The notes beneath the pieces were generated by a model. It had not been told where the DNA came from. It did no database searches and saw only the letters and a list, made by a program, of their open reading frames with translations. 64,000 nt of DNA, from assembly GCA_034440615.1 (NCBI GenBank), contig JAOTOM010004309.1, positions 175,001 to 239,000 on the forward strand, given 5' to 3'. Below, piece after piece: positions 33,947 through 46,100 of the stretch. This stretch comes from Ashinkailepas kermadecensis (Eukaryota; Arthropoda; Thecostraca; Neolepadidae). The translations under genes and the position numbers were made by a program. Positions within the stretch are counted from its first letter, which is position 1. Every line of letters starts with the position of its first letter.

Positions 33947-34023
33947 ATTTCGTCTTCCCGGCCGGCCTTGGTTTCGTTAGTTGTGCTTCGTTGCTGATTT
34001 GGTGACGGAACAGAAGATAAACA

Positions 34024-34114
34024 ATGAATATTTTTCGGTTAGTTGGTGACCTCGCCCATCTGCTAGCTATTATCATATTATTAGTGAAGATATGGAAGAC
34101 AAGATCATGTGCTG
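34024..34114 (+). CDS. KDELR: KDELR exon 1
   Basis: Encodes the N-terminus and first helix ([15 protein letters not shown] ... KIWKTRSCA). R5 and H12, both part of the signal-binding site, are present. It ends GCTG|gtaagt in phase 1. Confidence 0.95.
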
Positions 34115-37100
34115 GTAAGTGCTAAGTGACCTGGGAGTTCGATATCCTTGCTGCTTTGTCGTCGTCCCCATCACAATCAAGGATATGTAGCTTGAACGAA
34201 TTTAAATGTGCACGACAATCTATTTTGAAAAAAATATGCTGTTCCTGAATTTGTGTCATTCAGCACGTTATGCTCTCCAGAAAGTTATCCTCTAATTTGT
34301 ACCATCCAGAGGCAGTGTTAAAATAATGGTTTTTCGTTAGGTATGAGATGTCGAAACGATTACAGTAGGATGTCGAATTTCGTCATGGAAACCATGTCAT
34401 TTAACAGAAATTGTAAATTCTTTGAACACAACTCTGATCCAACCGCATACTCATGTGCACCGTTTCCATTTGTTTTGAGATACCTAATTTAGAGGTAACT
34501 ATTTTAAAGTCATAAAAGTCATAAAGTATTAAGGCTTAATAAGAGCCACAGGGGCCCATCTGGGTTAAGCCTATCTAGAAAAGGTACTAGAATGTACATA
34601 CTCCCACCCCAATCAATCCCTTATCCCAAGTTCCTAGGAAGCTATATATCCCAGCCCATCTAACACCACTCACTTGCTACTGCCTAACACCCTCAATAAT
34701 CACAAGCTCATCCCATCACACCCATCGTGCCACCATAGACAACCTCATCAGCATCACATCCCGATGGAAGGTGTCGAATCCACTGCTAGGCACATCCCAC
34801 AGAAATTCATAAAGCGTTCAGACTTAATAAGAGACTCACTTGCTATTGCATAATACACTCAACAATTACAAACTCCTCCCATCATACCCATTGTGCTACC
34901 ATAGACAATCTCATCAGTATCACATCCCGAAGGAAGGTGCTGAATCCACTGCTAGGTACACCCTATATAAAGTTATAAAGCATTTAGACTTAATAAGAGA
35001 CTCACTTGCTATTTCATAACACAGTCAACCATTACAAACTCCTCCCAACTCCCACTCCTCCCTGTTGATCAACCTTCCCTGGAATACAGAAAAACAATCC
35101 CCCTATTCTTATAATGATTGTCTATGCCGTTTTTAAAGATGTTCAGTGTGTTGCTACTGACAATGGTTCCTGGCAGCTGGTTCCAGTGTTCTACTACCCT
35201 GTTGGTGAAGAAAGACTGTCTTAACCTTGTCCTGCTGCGATTAACTTTAATTTTGAATTGATGACCTCTAATTGCATCATTTCTGTTAAATTCAAACATT
35301 TCCCTAAGATATCCCTGTTCCTGACCATGAACAAATTTAAAAACCTCGATGAGATCTCCTCTCAGCCTTCTATATCTAAGTGAAAACATGTTCAATTTCT
35401 TCAGTCTTTCCTCATATTCCAGGTTGCCCATACCATTAACCATTTTTGTTGCCCTCTTTTGTACTCTCTCTAAAAGCCAACAATCTTTCTCATAACTAGG
35501 GGACCAAGCTTGGACACAGTATTCCAAATGTGGCCTGACATATGCACAGTAAAGCCTCCTGATGACCTCACTTTTGTATGACACATTCCTCTGTATTGCC
35601 CCAAGCATTCTTAGTGCCTTCTTCCTGGCTTCTTTGGTCTGTTCTGATGCCCCCAATTTTGTGTTCAAAATAACACCTAAGCCCTTCTGCTGAGTCACAG
35701 ATAGTACTTGGCCACCCATCAAGTATGGAGCCTTCATATGCTGCCTACCTACATGCATGACTTTGCACTTATCAAAATTAAACTTCATTTGCCATTTTTC
35801 GGACCACTTCACTAGCTCGTCTAAGTCTTTCTGCAGCAAAACCTGCTCATTTTGCCCTGTTATTGCCCTAAAGATCTTCAAATCATCTGCAACTTTCAAA
35901 ACCTTACTGCTTAGGCCACATTCAATGCTATTCACATATATAATGAACAATAGTGGCCCCATTACCAACCCCTGGGGGACTCCACTAAGAACATTTTGCC
36001 ATGATGACTTTGTACCATTTAGCATCGCAGTCGATGCGCCCTTAAGCCCAAATAACCAACCAACCAACTACCATTTAGCATCACTCTCTGCTGTCTATCT
36101 GAAAGCCACAACTCTATCCATTTTATGATGCTACCTGCAATACCATGGACCTGAAGCTGCATCAATAACCGTTTATGGGGTACCTTGTCAAAGGCCTTAC
36201 TAAAGTCAAGATATGCTACATCAACCTGATTTCCCTGATCAAATTGTTCTGCAGCAAAATTCAAAAAGTCCAAGAGATTTTTGAGGCACGATCGCCCTTT
36301 TCTAAACCCATGTTGAGTATCTTGAATCAATCTGTTTCCTTCCAGAAAACTAACTATTCTATCCTTGATAATTGATTTGAGTACCTTGCAGACTAGGGAT
36401 GTGAGGCTTACTGGCCTATGGTTTTCAACTTTCCCTCTTTCTCCTTTCTTGAAAATAGGAACTACATTTGCCCTTTTCCAATCTGTTGGAATTTCATTTT
36501 GCGAAACTGATCTACAAAATATTATACTAAGTGGAATTGCCACTTCCTTTTCAGCTTCCCGCAATACCCTAGCATAAATTCCATCGGGTCCTGCTGCCTT
36601 GTTTGTCTTTATTTTTCTGATATAATTGAAAACAATATCACTATCAATGAAATCAACATCGTGTATCTGATCACCTGTCACTGAACTGTGGTTCACGGTT
36701 GGCAGATTAGTCACATCCTCCACCGTAAACACTGATTTTAAACTGCTTGCTCAGCTCCTCAACCATCTCACTATCCTCACTCAATATAGTCTCATTTACA
36801 TCCAGTGGACAAATTGTGCTTGAAACTTTACTTAGCTTGTAGAAACTAAAGAACTTTTTACTGTCCCCATTACAGTTCCTAGCCAAATCCAATTCTTTTG
36901 CTCGCTTTGCTGCTCTGATTTTCTGCTTCACAGCGTCTCTAGATTTTTGATACGACCTTAGATTTACGATATTTGAAGCCTCCTTAAATACTCTAAATGC
37001 ACCTTTCTTAGCCTTAATTGCTTTCATCACATCTGGTGTAAGCCATGCTGGCTTTCCTACCCTTCTTTTGTGCCTTTGCTTTTGGGGGACATGTCTAATC

Positions 37101-40100
37101 TGAATTTCCCTCAAGTAGGATTTGAACTTTTCCCACATTTCCCAGGCATTTAAATCAAAGAATTCTTCTTCCCATTTTATGGCACTTAAAGCCTCTCTCA
37201 TGCAGGCAAAGTCTGCCCTGTTAAAATTTGGAATCTTTGCCAAATTATCCTTGATTGTCCCTGATACCTGTGCCTTGAATCTCACTATGTTATGGTCACT
37301 TCTTCCCAGAGTTTCTCCTACAGTCAAGTATTGAACTAAATCACTTAAATCTGAGAAGACAAGGTCCAAGAATGAGCCCTGCCTGGTTGGTTCCATTACA
37401 AACTGGTGTAAGAACAAGTCCTCTTCAAGGCATTTCCTAAACAGTTTACATGATGGGGAGCCAACACCAACATTTTCATATCCTTTTAGATTAAAGTCAC
37501 CAAGAATAAGGCATTTCCTCTGAAAGTTTCTACTGATTTCCTCACAAATCACCTTATCAAGCTCCAGTTGCTGAGAATGTGGCAAGGTTCCTGATCGATA
37601 CAAAGCTCCTATCCTCAGTTTATTGTTGTTGCCTTTTCCCACAGCAACATCAAGCCAAATGGACTCCACAGACACATTTTTCACCCCATCTACTACTTTT
37701 TGAGAACTGTATAAGCTATTCACATAGAGCATTACACCACCCCCTTTCACTGCTGGACCCCCATTGCATGAATAGGGGTAGCAATACAAAATACCTATCC
37801 TTATCAACTGATATTGTTTAACAGACCACATCATAGGTAATCCTTGTACCTGGAATTGTGCTAAGAGATGTGTGTGCATCACAAGCTGCAATGGTGAGTA
37901 TCAGCATGATACTTGTCAACAAGATGCTGTTGGAAATTAGATATTAAGACTTCATAACGACTCATGAAGCGGGATGTCTATACTTTGTTTGAAGGGATGT
38001 CGATTCAGAGTCCAGAAAGTGGTATATTCCACCCTATTTGACGAATAATTTATCACTGTCCAGAGGTGAATTGTGTTGTTTGAAAATGAACTCAAACTGG
38101 TCTGGCAAAGCAGTGATATTTGTGAAATAATGTGGAATATACCACTTTCTAAACACTGAATCAACATCTCTCCCAAAGGAGTATCAACATACTTCTTGAT
38201 GGGTGGACATTTTTTAGACAGGAAAATCTTGTTTTTTAGTTCTAATTTGTGATGGATAGGGTGAGATTTATGCTAAGTAAGTGTGCATGCCACAGATCCC
38301 TTTAAGCAGGCATGGATGCAGTTTGGAAATTATTGGTAAGGCATTCAATCCACATGTGTTAAGAGGGATCAAGGGAATATGGCTGGATAGCTAGGGTAGA
38401 TAGGCATTGATAGGTGTGGGATGTTGGTGGAGGTTTCTTTAGGATGTGGTGAAGGTTGGGGTGGGTCTTTTTACCAGGCTTATGGTATCTTCCATTTGCA
38501 GACTTAACTGGATGGCCCCTTGGGTCTCTTATTAAGTCTAAACACTTTATAACTTTATATAGGGTGTACCTAGCAGTGGATTCAGCACCTTCCTTTGGGA
38601 TGTGATACTGATGAGATTGGCTATGGTAGCACAATGGGTATGATTGGAGGAGTTTGTAATTGTTGAGGAGTGTGTTATGCAATATCAGGTGAATTGTGCT
38701 AGATAGGCTGGGGTATTTGACAAGGTACCTCATAAATGGTTAATGATGCAGCTTCAGGCCCATGGTATTGTGGGTAGCATCCTAAAATGGATAGGGTTGT
38801 GGCTTTCAGATAGACAGCAGAGAGTGATGCTAAATGGTACAAAATCATCATGGCAAAATGTTCTTAGTGGAGTCCCCCAGGGGTCAGTACTAGGACCACT
38901 ATTGTTCATTATGTTTGTAAATAACATTGAAAGTGGCCTAAGCAGTAAAGTTTTGAAATTTGCAGATGATTTGAAGGTCTTTAGGGCAATAACAGGGCAC
39001 AATGAGCAGGTCTTGCTGCAGAAAGACTTAGACGAGCTTGTGAAGTGGTCCGAAAAATGGCAAATGAAATTTAATTTTGATAAGTGCAAAATCATGCATG
39101 TAGGTAGGCAGCATATCAAGGCTCCAAACTTGATGGGTGGCCAAGTACTATCTGTGACTCAGCAGGAGAAGGATTTAGGTGTTATTTTTAACACAAAATT
39201 TGGGCATCAGAACAGACCAAAGAAGCCAGGAAGAAGGCACTAAGAATGCTGGGGGCAATAAATAGGAATGTATCATACAAAAGTGAGGAAGTCATCAGGA
39301 AGCTTTATTGTGCATATGTCAGGCCACATCTGGAATATTGTGTCCAAGCTTGGTCCCCTAGTTATGAAAAAGATTGTTGGCTTTTAGAGAGAGTACAAGA
39401 GGGCAAAAAAATGGTGAATGGTACGGGCAACCTGGCATATGAGGAAAGATTGAAGAAATTGAATATGTTTTCACTTAGATATAGAAGGCTGAGAGGAGAT
39501 CTCATCAAGGTCTTTAAATTTGTTCATGGTCAGGAACTGGGTTATCTCAGGGAACTGTTTGAATTTAACAGAAATGATGCAATTAGAGGTCATCAATTCA
39601 AAATTAAAGTTAATCACAGCAGGACAAGGTTAAGACAGTCCTTCTTCACCAACAGGGTAGTAGAACACTGGAACCAGCTGCCGGAAACCATTGTCAGTAG
39701 CAACGCACTGAACATCTTTAAGAACAGCATAGACAATCATTATAAGAATAGGGGGCTTGTTTTTCTGTATTCCAGGGAGAGTTGATCAACACATTTGGTG
39801 GACAACCGGTTCAGTGTACAGAGTGCAACCAAGAAGGGCCCTTGTGGCTCATGGTTGCACTGATCTTGTATGTCTTTATGTCTATATAGCTCCCTAGGAA
39901 CTTGAGATAATGGATTGATTGGGGTGAGAGCATGTACTTTTCTAGTATCTTTTCTAGATAGGCTTAACCCAGATGGGCCCCTGTGGCTCTTATTAAGCCT
40001 TAACTCTTTATGACTTGATGAATCTTTATGAATTCTTTAAATATAGTTATACTAAATATAACAACAGTATCTCACTGACAAGTATATGCTTATACCAATA

Positions 40101-43100
40101 CTCATCATTGTGGATTGTGATACACAAGCACCTCTTGGCACAATTCCAGGTAAGAAGATTACCTATGGTAGGGTCTGTTATACATCATCAGTACAGGTAT
40201 TTTGTATTGTTATTGCTACAATAGTTACCCCGAAGTTAGGCATATTGAAATCAAAACAAATGAATAATGTTACACATATGAGTATGCTGCTCTCTCACCT
40301 GGTTGGCTCCACAACTTCTCAAGTATCACATCATACAGAGATGAGTTATGTGGCCAATTGAGGGGAGCCCATATCTGCAGGTATGCAAGTCTCCTAGATT
40401 AAAGAAAAATAGAATTATCACAGACAGGGCAAGTAACAAGAACTGAAAGGTGTACCATAAGCTGAATTTATTTACTTATACTAGCCACTACATCTGCTAA
40501 TAGATAATTGTCTCACAATATTTATAATGTGAGTTAAGAAAAATTAAATATAAAGAATTAAAGCTACTATTCAAGTTTGATTAGTATATTATCATGATTA
40601 ATATGTTCATTATACTCATACAAGTGCAGAGATTTGAGTGCATTGCAGCTTTAAATGTACCCAGATCTATTAAGGTTACCACACCATCAATGATGTGGTA
40701 ACCCATTATTGACTTACCACATCATTGATGGTATCAATGATGATACAATGAATTCCAGGTGGCACATCATCTGAGGCTAAACATATCTTCCTACAATCCA
40801 CTGATGCACATCTGTGAGCCAATTTCATTGAATGTCCATGTGTGTTTGCCAATGGTGCCAGCACAAACATGTTGGGGAGCTTGATGGCAGAATGGCCATG
40901 AAAAATCTGTATTATTGTGCTTTAAGGTGGTAACAAGATAAGTTTTGCACACAAGTTTTACTTCATGGAGTTAAAATGTGTGTAAAACTTGTCTTATGGT
41001 TACCTTAAACTACAATAATACCACTTAAACATACATCAAATTTTATTCTGTACATTGTACAGAACTATGGTGTTACACCATTTCCTTCATGTACAGGCAG
41101 GCTTGAATTGTGAAGTGAAGCTGCATTTAAATTGGTATTGTTGTGCTTTAAGGTGTTCACAAGACAAGTTTTACATATATTTTGCATCCATAATGGGAAC
41201 AAATGGGTTGGTTTGGTCAGGTTAGGTTAGTTTAGCTTAAGTATTTTATCTTGGAAAAACTTTTTTAATAATTGGCCACAAAATTGGAAATTCTTTTTTC
41301 TTTTAGAAAAAGCAGGTTCTCTTAGGTTGGGTTAGGTTTTTTCTTTAGTTTGGAAATTTTAGGGTAAATTTGCAGTGTAAGGTAATTTTTAATTTCTTGG
41401 TTTTGTTTTTTCTTTAGTTTGGAAATTTTAGGGTGAGTTTGCAGTTTATGGTAATTTTTTATTTCTTGGAATTTCCTTTTCCAATGCATTGTTCATGAAT
41501 GTGCTTAACATTATGTGACCACCCATTTCCTTGGCAAATAAAGAATAAAGAATGGACATAACCAAACCTAACCTAGCCTAATCTTCCATGCAAGAAACCT
41601 TTTTTTTATTGAAAATTTCCAAGCATCCAAGCTAAATTTGAATGTTTTTCTTCAAAAGTTTCAAATAAAAAAAAAATATATAAGCTAACCTAGCCTGGCC
41701 TGTGCTGTTTTTTTTTTTTTTTAAATAAAAAGCTTTGAACTAAAAAATAGGAACAAACTTGAAACTTTGTCTAACTTAAGCAAAAGCCTAACCTAACTTA
41801 ACCAAACCTAACCCCTTTGTATGCTTCATGGAGGTAAAATGTGTGTAAAACTTGTGAGTTGTGACAAATGTATCCAGCAGCACATTAATCACTACTGATA
41901 TTTTAGATACCACTTTTTATGTTAAATTTGTACTTTAGGGTATTTTTTGAATTTTTGGAATTTCTTTTCCAATGCAATGTTTATGAATGTGGTTAACATG
42001 ATGTGACACTCATTTCATCTGTGAATACATACTTTTCATCTGGCAGTCAAAGTAACACCAAAATTGACTTGGAGTTGGGTAATATAGAATAAAAAATATT
42101 GTTCACAAGAATGGAAAATTCAACATAACCTAGCATGACCTATCCTAGCCTTCCATGTAAGACAAAATATTTTTTTTAATGGGAAATGTTGAAACTTTTC
42201 TTGTGACAATTTCCAGCATAAAATCCTAACCTAACCTAGCCTAATCTGCTTTGAAGAAACAATATTCAAAATTGTTTTTTGGAAAATTTCAATATATTTT
42301 TGTTTAACATAAGTGAAAAGAGAATCACAACCAAACCTAACCAATCCTAAGCCCATTGTTTGCTTCATGGAGATGAAATGTGTATAATACTTGTCTCAGT
42401 CTTGCCTTAAGTCACAATAATACTGGCTTTAGGCTATCTGACATCAGTAGATTTTAGATGATCAAACATCAATAGGTTTTATGTGCTCCAACACTTGTAG
42501 GTTTTAAGCAATCCAATTTCTGTAGGTTTTAGGTGGGCCAACACTAGTACATTTTATGTGATTGAACATCAGTAACCTATGTTAGATTATTTTTGGTGCA
42601 ATTTTTGTATTATTCTTTGTACTTCAACTTGGATTGTCTATATCTTGAAAAGTTGTCATTCCCCAGACTATTGAATTCATTTAGATCATATTGGAAAATG
42701 CCTGAGGACTTTTTTCCACACAAAAATTGCTTAGGGAGTTCTTTTACTTATTTCCCAAAATTTCAAACTGAGTTTAAATGTCTTGAACATATTATCTCCA
42801 TATTCATGTACCCGACAATTTTCCTCTCCGTGTCGAGTACTACAAGGCACAAATCAAACCCTCTTGACACTTGAACCATTTCTAGGCAATTAGCCCTGTA
42901 ACGTAACAGTTTGCAGAGGAAATGTAAATACAGTCCTAAAGTCATCAAGTGTTCAGACTTAGCAAGAACCACTAGGGCTCATCCAGCAGGGTTAAGTCTG
43001 CAAAGGGCATATCACAAGCCTGGACGAAAAGACACTCATCTTCCCAACCAACACCCCATCCCAAATTCCAGCAATTCTATTAACCAATGGCCTACACACA

Positions 43101-43145
43101 CACACACACACGCACACACACACGCACACGCACACGCACACGCAC

Positions 43146-43197
<52 letters not shown>

Positions 43198-46100
43198 CAT
43201 TGCCTGTCTACCTCACTTATCCAGCCCCATTCACTCGATCCTGCATAACATACACACGGATTGAGTGTCCTACCAATAATTTTCAAACTCCATCCATGCC
43301 TGCTTAAAGGGGCCTGTGCCGTGTACACCTACCTAGCATAAATAGCACACAATCCACCACTAATTAGAGCTGAAAAACAAGATTTTCCAGCTGAAAAAAA
43401 TGCCCACCATATTTTTTTAATACATTCAATGAAGGATTTTCCACATCAGCAAGCAATCTATTCCATTCATCAACAACCCTTTGACTGAAGACCTGTTGTC
43501 ACTTAACTGTTGTGCACCTCAACTTGTCTAACCTGAATTTATGACCCCTATGTGATACTCTAAATAGGAGGTCGTCATTCAGATTGACCTTATCTAACCC
43601 CTCAACAATTTGATACATTTCAGTCATATTACCCCTTAATTTCCTATACTTGCGTGAGTACATATCTAATGCCATAGGCATGTCTCCATATAATTATGTC
43701 TGGAAAGTATAACATTTGCTAGGATAAAAAGACAGGCATTTAAGGACCTAAAAAACGGCGTGGTCTTTTGACCGGAGGTCACGGCGCGGGGTTACCTGGT
43801 GACCGTCGGTGACCGCCACGCATCGCCGGCAGGTATCTCCGGTCGGTCGCAGCTGCTGTTCCTCATCACCTACGTGACTCGCTATCTGGACCTGCTCACC
43901 ACCTTCGTCTCTGTCTACAACAGCACCATGAAGGTGGTGTTTATCGCCGCCTCGGCCGCCACCGTCTACCTCATGTTCTTCAAGTTTAAGCCCACCTACG
44001 ACCACAACCACGACACGCTCCGGTTAGTTAGCTGATTGGCAACGTCTCCGGGCAACGGCGGCGACGCGCCCATTGATGTATATATGTATGTATTTATGTA
44101 GGTATGTGCACTTCTATAGAAGTGCATGTGCCAGCTCTGTACCGTACCGACCTGCCATGTGCCAGCTGTGTACCGTACCGACCTGCCGTGTGCCAGCTGT
44201 GTACCGTACCGACCTGCCGTGTGCCAGCTGTGTGCCGTACCGACCTGCCATGTGCCAGCTGTGTACCGTACCGACCTGCCGTGTGCCAGCTGTGTACCGT
44301 ACCGACCTGCCATGTGCCAGCTGTGTACCGTACCGACCTGCCGTGTACCAGCTGTGTACCGTACCGACCTGCCGTGTGCCAGCTGTGTGCCGTACCGACA
44401 TGCCATGTACCAGCTGTGTACCGTACCGACCTGCCGTTTGCCAGCTGTGTACTGTACCGACCTGCCGTGTGCCAGCTGTGTACCGTACCAACCTGCCGTG
44501 TGCCAGCTGTGTACCGTACCGGCCTGCCGTTTGCCAGCTGTGTACCGTACCGACCTGCCGTGTGCCAGCTGTGTACCGTACCGGCCTGCCATGTGCCAGC
44601 TGTGTACTGTACCGACCTGCCGTGTGCCAGCTGTGTACTGTACCGACCTGCCGTGTGCCAGCTGTGTACCGTACCGACCTGCCGTTTGCCAGCTGTGTAC
44701 CGTACAGACCTGCCGTGTGCCAGCTGTGTATCGTACCGGCCTGCCATGTGCCAGCTGTGTACTGTACCGACCTGCCGTGTGCCAGCTGTGTACCGTATCG
44801 ACCTGCCGTGTGCCAGCTGTGTACCGTACCGACCTGCTGTGTACCGTACCGATCTGCCGTGTGCCAGCTGTGTACCGTACCGACCTGCTGTGTACCGTAC
44901 CGACCTGCCGTGTGCCAGCTGTGTACCGTACCGACCTTCCGTGTGCCAGCTGTGTACCGTACCGACCTGCCGTGTGCCAGCTGTGTACCGTACCGACCTG
45001 CCGTGTGCCAGCTGTGTACCGTACCGACCTGCCGTGTGCCAGCTGGGTACCGTACCGACCTGCTGTGTACCGTACCGACCTGCCGTGTGCCAGCTGTGTA
45101 CTGTACCGACCTGCCGTGTGCCAGCTGTGTACCGTACCGACCTGCCGTGTGCCAGCTGTGTACCGTACCGACCTGCCGTGTGCCAGCTGTGTACTGTACC
45201 GACCTGCCGTGTGCCAGCTGTGTACCGTACCGACCTGCCGTGTGCCAGCTGTGTACCGTACCGACCTGCCGTGTGCCAGCTGTGTACCGTACCGACCTGC
45301 CGTGTGCCAGCTGTGTACCGTACCGACCTGCCGTGTGCCAGCTGTGTACCGTACCGACCTGCTGTGTACCGTACCGACCTGCCGTGTGCCAGCTGTGTAC
45401 CGTACCGACCTGCCGTGTGCCAGCTGTGTACCGTACCGACCTGCCGTGTGCCAGCTGTGTACCGTACCGACCTGCCGTGTGCCAGCTGTGTACCGTACCG
45501 ACCTGCTGTGTACCGTACCGATCTGCCGTGTGCCAGCTGTGTACCGTACCGACCTGCTGTGTACCGTACCGACCTGCCGTGTGCCAGCTGTGTACCGTAC
45601 CGACCTGCCGTGTGCCAGCTGTGTACCGTACCGACCTGCTGTGTACCGTACCGATCTGCCTGTGCCAGCTGTGTACCGTACCGACCTGCTGTGTACCGTA
45701 CCGACCTGCCGTGTGCCAGCTGTGTACCGTACCGACCTGCCGTGTGCCAGCTGTGTACCGTACCGACCTGCTGTGTACCGTACCGACCTGCCGTGTGCCA
45801 GCTGTGTACCGTACCGACCTTCCGTGTGCCAGCTGTGTACCGTACCGACCTGCCGTGTGCCAGCTGTGTACCGTACCGACCTGCCGTGTGCCAGCTGTGT
45901 ACCGTACCGACCTGCCGTGTGCCAGCTGTGTACCGTACCGACCTGCTGTGTACCGTACCGACCTGCCGTGTGCCAGCTGTGTACTGTACCGACCTGCCGT
46001 GTGCCAGCTGTGTACCGTACCGACCTGCCGTGTGCCAGCTGTGTACCGTACCGACCTGCCGTGTGCCAGCTGTGTACCGTACCGACCTGCCGTGTGCCAG

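Larger units (their letters stand above)
34510..37930 (-). mobile_element. CR1/L2-like LINE, nearly full-length ORF2, broken
   Basis: On the minus strand an APE endonuclease (37891 to 36707; [23 protein letters not shown]) leads into reverse transcriptase (36732 to 35069; [36 protein letters not shown]) and the C-terminal block ([13 protein letters not shown]). The catalytic YADD-like box reads VADDLKIF. The 3' end repeats the sequence at about 39860-40010 of the + copy, ending GGCTCTTATTAAGCC and a TTTATGACTT tail. Two lesions stand out: a frame change between endonuclease and RT, and a 56-bp insertion at 36014-36069. Confidence 0.85.
34115..43832 (+). other. KDELR intron 1 (9.7 kb)
   Basis: Donor gtaagt, acceptor gccggcag. 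It is filled by LINE copies in both orientations, foldback elements, a CA microsatellite and AT-rich DNA. No host exon was seen inside. Confidence 0.9.

Noticed and set aside
41220..42360. Telomere-like TTAGG/CCTAA words
   Set aside because: They are scattered, imperfect and in both orientations within AT-rich repeats. No array marks a telomere or interstitial telomere.
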